Positions 61,917-64,000 of a DNA stretch of 64,000 nucleotides are shown piece after piece. The notes under the pieces are model-generated. The model was not told the origin of the DNA. It was given only the letters and a program-made list of their open reading frames with translations, and ran no database searches. Location of the stretch: assembly GCF_030849025.1 (NCBI RefSeq), contig NZ_CP118224.1, positions 64,501 to 128,500 of the forward strand, written 5' to 3'. This stretch comes from Oceanimonas pelagia. GTDB lineage: Bacteria; Pseudomonadota; Gammaproteobacteria; Enterobacterales; Aeromonadaceae. Each line of letters starts with the position of its first letter. Position 1 is the first letter of the stretch. The position numbers were made by a program, and so were the translations under genes.

Positions 61917-63857
61917 ATGGAAGGATGTAACATGCGCCGCTGGCTGTTGCCGCTGCTGACCCTTGTTTTACTGCTGCCCGGGCTGGCCCGGGCCGATGGC
62001 CCCACCCTTGATGCCCCGGCCCTGGTGCTGAAGGGCATTCCCTTTGAAGTAACGGTCACCGGCACCGGGCCGCTGTGGCTGGTGCAGGAAGACAACCGCC
62101 AGCCGGTGACGCTTGAGAACGGCGAAGCGACCATAGCGCTGGTGACTCAGGCCGACAGCCTGACGCTCAGCCTGCAGAGCGAGGCCGGCATGGTGCTGGC
62201 CGAAGCGGCCAGCTCGGCCATTGCCGCCTGGCTGTCGGTGGTGCCGGCGCTGCTGGCCATCGTGCTGGCGTTGGCGTTCCGGCAGGTGATACTGGCGCTG
62301 TTCGTGGCCATCTGCTGTGGCGGCTGGCTGGGTTATGGTCTGGCCGGCGACAAGCTGCTCAGCAGTGTACTCGACTCGGTGAATGTGCACGTGCTGGCCG
62401 CCGCCAGCGACGCCGAGCATATGTCGGTGGTGCTGTTCTGCCTGCTGATCGGCGGCATGGTGGGCATTATTTCCCGCAACGGCGGCACCGTGGGCATTGC
62501 CCGGCACATTACCCGCTTTGTGCGCGGCCGGCGCAGCGCCCAGACCACCACGGGGCTGCTGGGTACCGCCATTTTCTTTGACGACTACGCCAATGCGCTG
62601 ATTGTCGGCAATACCATGCGCAACATTACCGACCGGCTGCGCATCTCCCGGGAAAAGCTGGCCTATCTGGTGGACTCCACCGCCGCCCCGGTATCGGCCA
62701 TTTTGCTGGTGACTACCTGGATCGGTTTTCAGGTAGGGCTGATTGACGAGGCCCTCGGGCTGGTGGACGGCTTTGACGGCTCCGCTTACGGGGTGTTTAT
62801 GGCCTCCATCAGCTACAGCTTTTATCCCATTCTGGCGCTGGTGTTCGTGTTTATGATCAGCCTCAGCGGCCGGGACTTTGGCCCCATGCTCAGGGCCGAG
62901 CAGCGGGCGGTTCGCCAGCAAGCAGAGGCGGACGATGAACTGACCGACCGGGAAGCCATTGCCGAGGAAGCCAGCATCGACGCCAAGCCGGGCATTCCTC
63001 ACCGCGCGCTGAACGCCATTATTCCCATGACGGTGCTGGTGCTCACCACCCTTGGCGGCATCTGGTACACCGGCATGAGCGAGCTGGGCTTTCCCGCCGA
63101 GGCCGGCCTGCGCGACGTGTTTGGCAACAGCGACTCTTTTACCGCCATGATGTGGGGCTCGCTGCTCAGTACCCTGGTGGCGCTGGTGATGACCCGCATT
63201 CAGGGCCTGCTGAGCATGGACGAGGCCGCCCATTACTGGTTTGAAGGCGTGAAGTCGATGCTGCTGCCCATCACCATTCTGATGATGGCCTGGGCGCTGT
63301 CGTCGGTGAATGAGACCCTGAACACCAGCGACTACCTGGTGAGCGTGCTCAGCGACAGCCTGCAGCCGGAGCTGATTCCGGTGAGCGTGTTTGTGCTGTC
63401 GGCCTTTACCGCCTTTGCCACCGGCTCGTCCTGGGGCGTCATGGGCATTATGATGCCCCTGGTGGTGCCCCTGGCCTGGGCGGTGCTGCAGCACCATGGC
63501 CTGGCCGGCGACCCGGACGCCATGCACCTGTTCTATGCCTCGGTGGCGGCGGTGCTGGCCGGCGCGGTGTGGGGAGATCATTGTTCGCCCCTGGCCGAGA
63601 CCACCCTGCTGGCCGCCATGGCCTCGGGCTGTGGCCTGGTGGAGCATGTGCGCACCCAGTTGCCCTATGCGCTGTTTGTGGGGGTAATCGCCACCCTGTT
63701 TGGTGTGGTGCCGGTGGCCTACGGCATGCCCTGGTGGCTGGGCATTATCATCTGCACCCTGGCCATGGCCGCCGGTCTGCGCCTGCTGGGCCGGCGTGCC
63801 GATGAGGGAGAAGGTGAGCCGGAGAGCACAGTGAGCGCCGAAACCGCAGCATTATAA
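61917..63857 (+). CDS. NhaC-family carrier, second copy, with signal-peptide-like N-terminus
   Basis: A 646-residue membrane protein. A cleavable-looking signal peptide (MRRWLLPLLTLVLLLPGLARA) and a periplasmic beta-rich segment (to about 95) precede an NhaC-type core of about 12 helices with FFDDYANALIVGNTM and VDSTAAPVSAILLVTTW. Two starts are possible: 61917 (GGAG) and 61932 (AAGGA), the latter giving a cleaner signal peptide. Coupled to puuA, so polyamine or amine transport is suggested. About 170 residues longer than the first copy. Confidence 0.88.
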   Translation: MEGCNMRRWLLPLLTLVLLLPGLARADGPTLDAPALVLKGIPFEVTVTGTGPLWLVQEDNRQPVTLENGEATIALVTQADSLTLSLQSEAGMVLAEAASSAIAAWLSVVPALLAIVLALAFRQVILALFVAICCGGWLGYGLAGDKLLSSVLDSVNVHVLAAASDAEHMSVVLFCLLIGGMVGIISRNGGTVGIARHITRFVRGRRSAQTTTGLLGTAIFFDDYANALIVGNTMRNITDRLRISREKLAYLVDSTAAPVSAILLVTTWIGFQVGLIDEALGLVDGFDGSAYGVFMASISYSFYPILALVFVFMISLSGRDFGPMLRAEQRAVRQQAEADDELTDREAIAEEASIDAKPGIPHRALNAIIPMTVLVLTTLGGIWYTGMSELGFPAEAGLRDVFGNSDSFTAMMWGSLLSTLVALVMTRIQGLLSMDEAAHYWFEGVKSMLLPITILMMAWALSSVNETLNTSDYLVSVLSDSLQPELIPVSVFVLSAFTAFATGSSWGVMGIMMPLVVPLAWAVLQHHGLAGDPDAMHLFYASVAAVLAGAVWGDHCSPLAETTLLAAMASGCGLVEHVRTQLPYALFVGVIATLFGVVPVAYGMPWWLGIIICTLAMAAGLRLLGRRADEGEGEPESTVSAETAAL

Positions 63858-63884
63858 TCAGCGCCCTGTCATCACGCGCCGTAA

Positions 63885-63924
63885 GCCGGAAGTGCATTAT
63901 TTCAACGCACTTCCGGCGTTTTTA
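63885..63924 (+). terminator. Terminator of puuA-nhaC
   Basis: GCCGGAAGTGC, an 11-nt loop and GCACTTCCGGC form a perfect 11-bp stem followed by five Ts, 28 bases after the stop. Confidence 0.92.
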
Positions 63925-63962
63925 TCGTGTTAACATGGCGCTTTGTGATGACGTTTCCGGCT

Positions 63963-64000
63963 GCCCGGATCCGGGCGCTGTCTTTTTGTTTTCAGGAGTA
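63963..64000 (+). promoter_or_regulatory. Leader of a gene beginning beyond the window
   Basis: A 14-base palindrome GCCCGGATCCGGGC at 63963-63976 precedes a T-rich stretch, and AGGAG at the window's end looks like a ribosome-binding site. A plus-strand gene probably starts within the next ten bases. Confidence 0.45.

Noticed and set aside
61968-63647. A 559-codon frame antisense to the second NhaC-type gene
   Set aside because: Composition is Gln/His/Gly-rich and lacks domains; the plus strand encodes a recognisable carrier.

Overview
The window is about 64 kb of GC-rich gammaproteobacterial chromosome. Gene content (monomeric isocitrate dehydrogenase, SstT, TeaABCD ectoine transporter, NorR with a quinol NO reductase, osmF-yehYXW, two TRAP systems and NhaC-type carriers) fits a halotolerant marine or estuarine member of the Aeromonadales such as Oceanimonas, Zobellella or Oceanisphaera. 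That placement is inferred from gene content and protein resemblance, not tested. I see no tRNA, rRNA, CRISPR array, insertion sequence or prophage gene.

Layout. 0-1 kb: pirin. 1-5.7 kb: nitric oxide module, ytfE-norB opposite norR, with a sigma-54 promoter and three NorR operators between them. 5.7-7.4 kb: a membrane diguanylate cyclase. 7.5-12.8 kb: a thiamine-responsive zone in which two TPP riboswitches face away from each other around pyrC, one controlling a sodium:solute symporter and one an SDR plus flavin monooxygenase pair. 12.8-16.7 kb: osmF-yehYXW ABC transporter, carrying two copies of a 71-nt palindromic repeat. 16.8-20.8 kb: an unrecognised 1338-residue membrane protein. 21-26 kb: sstT, then a YfcC carrier, opine dehydrogenase and LysR regulator. 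26.1-29.6 kb: teaABCD (ectoine uptake). 30-35.2 kb: MipA/OmpV porin, icd, PAS chemoreceptor.

35.2-38.4 kb is a bufferin-type RiPP operon: DUF2282 precursor, DUF692 MNIO enzyme, DUF2063 partner, DoxX, and an ECF sigma factor with a small zinc-finger anti-sigma. 38.5-40.5 kb holds an unknown membrane protein and a TetR regulator. 40.6-48.4 kb is a TAXI-TRAP transporter with a universal stress protein, an OsmC-like protein and a DctB/DctD-like two-component system; a sigma-54 promoter sits in front of the TRAP genes. 49-52.1 kb: CstA, a small protein ending in Cys-Cys, and an ArsA-type ATPase.

52.2-63.9 kb is a polyamine catabolic island: PuuR-like regulator, NhaC-family carrier, HDAC-type acetylpolyamine deacetylase, a frameshifted LuxR regulator, puuC, spuC, puuD, puuA and a second NhaC-family carrier. 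It combines glutamylated-pathway enzymes with the SpuC aminotransferase and has no PuuB oxidase or PuuP importer in view.

Least explained parts: the TPP-controlled SDR/monooxygenase operon, the CstA/Cys-Cys/ArsA trio, the 1338-residue protein, and the bufferin operon with its own sigma factor and leader hairpin.
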